Under the pieces are notes generated by a model. The model saw only the letters and a program-made list of their open reading frames with translations. It searched no databases and was not told the DNA's origin. A stretch of 64,000 nucleotides of DNA from Nymphaea colorata (lineage: Eukaryota; Streptophyta; Magnoliopsida; Nymphaeales; Nymphaeaceae), in NCBI RefSeq assembly GCF_008831285.2, contig NC_045146.1, positions 23,453,703 through 23,517,702 on the forward strand, in the 5' to 3' direction. This document shows, in pieces, positions 61,301-64,000 of the stretch. A program made the position numbers and the translations under genes. Each line of letters begins with the position of its first letter. The first letter of the stretch is position 1.

Positions 61301-63608
61301 CAGCAGTTGGACGAGGACGGGGTTCATCTGGATCACCTATGACTAACCATAAAGGAGGCCGAGGTCCTACATCAGCTGCTGCTCCTAAGCGCACTTCTTT
61401 GAAGCCCTTGCATTGGGTAAAAGTTACTCGAGCAATGCAAGGGAGTCTATGGGCTGACACACAAAAGCAAGGAGAGCAGTCAAGGTAGATCTAGATAAGG
61501 GTATTCTTTCTTGGTTTTTTCAGTTTTTGTTTATTCGGATGAAAATGTTCATCTTACCTTGTCGGAAATTTTTTATTTTGTTTTGTTTCCCAGGGCCCCA
61601 GAGATTGATTTATCAGAACTGGAGACTCTATTTTCCGCTGCTACAGTCTCTTCTGGAGCAAGTGGGACAGAGAAAGGTGGACTTCGACGGGGCACAAATA
61701 CAAACAAGCCAGAGATAGTGCACTTGGTATGCTCACTGTTCCTAGGTCTACTTTTGCTGCTTGTCCTTGATCAGCTTGATTTGCCTTATTACTTCTCTTG
61801 TTGGTCCTTTATGCCTTTGTGTGTCAATACGCTACGCATTACCTGTTTCCAGCTAATAAAGCATTGAGATGACATAATTTGGTAACAGGGAAGGTTCAAG
61901 TGAAGACTGATTCAAATCTTTGTGGTCCTGCTAGGTTATAGTATTTATATTTGATCTGCTTCGGATTATGATTTGTAACTCTACAGTATAAGAAGTATAA
62001 AAGTGATTTTAATGAGTAGAGCCTGATCTATTATCCAAGTCCTTTACTACTTTTCCTATGTTGAACCACTATTAAGACCTGGTGACACTACCTCATAGAC
62101 ATATCCAGTTCCAAACTTCCCAATTCAGGGAAAGATGCAACAGACTGACATAATAGATGCATGCCATGTTACATGTAAGGCTATGTCAAAGATTTTGGTT
62201 TCGAAAGGAGACATGTCAAGGTTTGGATATTGTTATGTACTAACAAAAAAGACAAGCAACAGACATTTGGCCTTGTGTTGAGTTGCCATCTTTTTTGTTG
62301 TATTATTTGAAATTGAGCATTGTTGACAAACTATGTTTCTATGAACTTGTTCCACAGGTTGACTTGCGAAGGGCAAATAACTGTGAAATAATGCTTACCA
62401 AGATTAAGATGCCCTTGTCAGAGATGATGGTGAGTATTCATCAGATGTTCATGATGCTTATATACTATTGTTAGTGCAATTCATGTGCTGGTACTGTCAG
62501 TGCAATTTGGCTTATCATTGTGAGTGTTTAAGTACATGTTCATTATCTCTGCTTCTCATAAATTTTCATTTCTAATCGCTCCTATGATGTTGTGAACTTT
62601 AGAGTTTTACTGGAATTCTTGCTCCTATGACCTCACTACCACAATTTAGCATGTCATTGGAACACTTTGACTAATCCTTAAAGCTATGTTGATGGTACTG
62701 CATGATTACTTTCTGGTATTTTTATCTTAAAAGAAGCTTATACTAAAACTTTCTAGTTTCTACTTTAGATTTTCTGTATAACCTGCTTGCTTTGCCTTTG
62801 GTGTTCCTCATCTATTTGAATCCAAACTTTTGAAATGCTCAACAATGCAGCTTTCAGTTGAAATTTTTCTTGAAAAGATTATTTTTTAATTGTATTGAGG
62901 GATCTTCTTCTGCTACCATAATGGGCTCATGACTTGTTATGTTACTCTCTTTTCACATTGTCTTCTAAGTTCTTTGTCTTTGTTTTTTTTTTCCTCCTTT
63001 TAAACTTCTCTAGAACAAGGCATTATTTTAACCTTTGTGATGCTTGGTAGGGTATTGTTTATTTAATATTATTATTAGTTTCCCCCTTAATGATAAGGTC
63101 CAAGAGCTTTTCCTTTTCAACATTGTTAGTTGTTGCTGTTTGATGCCGTGTTAAGCTTTTCATCTGTGAACAATGTGAAAGAACGTGGATGTAGTTGTAC
63201 TTGCAATGATCCCTCTTTTTCTCATTCTTTTTGCCTTTTTGTTTTGAAAAGTGGATCTACTATTGGATCTACGATCCAACCACATGGACTAAAAATTATT
63301 ATCCATCCATATATGGAAGACACAAAACTCTTTGACACAATAACCAAGTATTGACTGCTTGGGTACCTCTATTTGTATAATTAATTTAATATTTCATCAA
63401 TCATTTTTTATTTCTCTAGGAAATATTTTCATACACTGTGGTTTGATGAACCTTTACAAGCCATAAGTGTTTACAATTACATAACTAACATATTTGATGT
63501 CCTCTTCAGAATGCAGTATTATCTTTGGATGCATCAGTATTGGACATTGATCAAGTGGAGAATCTCATTAAGTTTTGTCCAACAAAAGAAGAAATGGAGA
63601 TGTTGAAG
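58318..63608 (+). CDS. Class II formin with PTEN-like domain (partial, 5' part; frame break in FH1)
   Basis: Seven coding exons are in the window: 58318-58390, 58476-59179, 59252-59473, 59570-61484, 61594-61726, 62358-62429 and 63510-63608; the gene continues past the right edge. Formins nucleate and elongate actin filaments through FH2, fed by profilin-actin via FH1. Residues 1 to about 200 are the PTEN-like domain (start MSLFSRFFYKRPPDGLLEFL), whose P-loop reads HCERGGWP and lacks the catalytic Arg of HCxxGxxR, as in plant class II formins, so it is a membrane-lipid binding module and not an active phosphatase. A C2 domain follows (about 200-335, ending YPKGFRAEVLFGEV). FH1 is a long polyproline region (about 555-930). 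FH2 begins KRTSLKPLHWVKVTRAMQGS. At 61082-61088 a run of seven C shifts the frame: upstream and downstream proline-rich frames differ by one base, and one extra base would fit the phase of all later exons. It is either an assembly error or a real mutation. Confidence 0.9.
60597..60760 (+). repeat. Coding minisatellite in the formin FH1 region
   Basis: Units beginning TGGTAGAGGCCCTCCTCC start at 60601, 60655 and 60703 (54- and 48-bp spacing). Each encodes a TTSGRG linker followed by 9-13 prolines. Further diverged units with the same plan (SNRGPPPP, SARSHAPPPP, SSKGPPPP, SDKGPPPP) extend from about 60430 to 61010. Confidence 0.9.
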
Positions 63609-64000
63609 GTATTTCCTTTGAACTAGGTTATGGGGAGTCTAATTTTTTTGCACACCTTAGTAACGGATAGCTTGTTAGTTATTTTAGTTGTGCTGTCTTT
63701 TCTTTGAGTTTACTATTCTGCCAATTCTGCCAAAAAATTTTATATTTTTTCATGAATTGCCGTTTTTTAGTAAATCTTCAATTTTGAAAGATAAAAGGCC
63801 CTTGTTAAAGTTTACACTGAATGGGGATTCCTTTAAAGATCATTAATAGTCATATTTGATTGCCCCACGTTCAGGATAACTGATCTATACTGTCAACCAT
63901 GCAAAAACTGTTCCTGAAGTTGGAAACAAGCATCTTATGTTTCATTAATAGAGTTAACTTATTCAGAATCAGTTTCAGTGTTTGATTTCAAAGGGTGTTT

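Noticed and set aside
1-64000. CRISPR arrays, prokaryotic operons or phage-like defence systems
   Set aside because: Gene structure, introns and families are those of a plant nuclear genome; the tandem repeats have no regular spacers.

Overview
The window is nuclear DNA from a flowering plant. It carries spliced genes with GT-AG introns, long AT-rich non-coding stretches, many CT/GA, TA and CA microsatellites, and plant gene families: a floral MADS-box gene, a class II formin with a PTEN-like domain, a plant-type FHA/MCRS protein and an LRR protein. The MADS protein ends in a paleoAP3 motif and not the euAP3 motif of core eudicots. This points to an early-diverging angiosperm, magnoliid, basal eudicot or monocot. 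A water-lily-like lineage is possible but is only a guess.

Layout. Bases 1-10.9 kb hold no gene I can name; they contain microsatellites, degenerate dispersed repeats and one isolated exon-like segment. An intron-less LRR protein gene lies on the minus strand at 10.9-12.2 kb. Bases 12.2-20.0 kb are again non-coding apart from a second isolated exon-like segment. A 957-residue FHA-domain/microspherule-like chromatin protein is encoded on the minus strand in seven coding exons (31.2 to 20.0 kb); its fifth intron carries a diverged tandem duplication of about 480 bp. Bases 31.2-37.3 kb are intergenic with several short tandem duplications. The APETALA3-lineage gene (plus strand, 37.3-38.7 kb, seven exons) is followed by a small single-exon oxidoreductase-like-domain gene (42.4-42.7 kb). 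Next come the coatomer alpha subunit gene (plus strand, 44.9-49.7 kb, three coding exons), a rearranged non-LTR retrotransposon (about 52.0-55.1 kb), and the first seven coding exons of a class II formin that runs off the right edge (from 58.3 kb).

The genes do unrelated jobs: vesicle coat, actin nucleation, chromatin, floral organ identity and a secreted LRR protein. There is no operon-like logic and no sign of a new multi-gene system. The points most worth a second look are a one-base shortfall in a C-run that breaks the formin FH1 frame while every flanking exon phase is preserved; the LINE copy with an inverted 5' part, the geometry expected of twin priming; the paleoAP3 gene with a divergent sixth exon; and two isolated exon-like segments with intact splice sites.

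All exon borders were read by eye from splice signals, phase and remembered family similarity. No database search was run.
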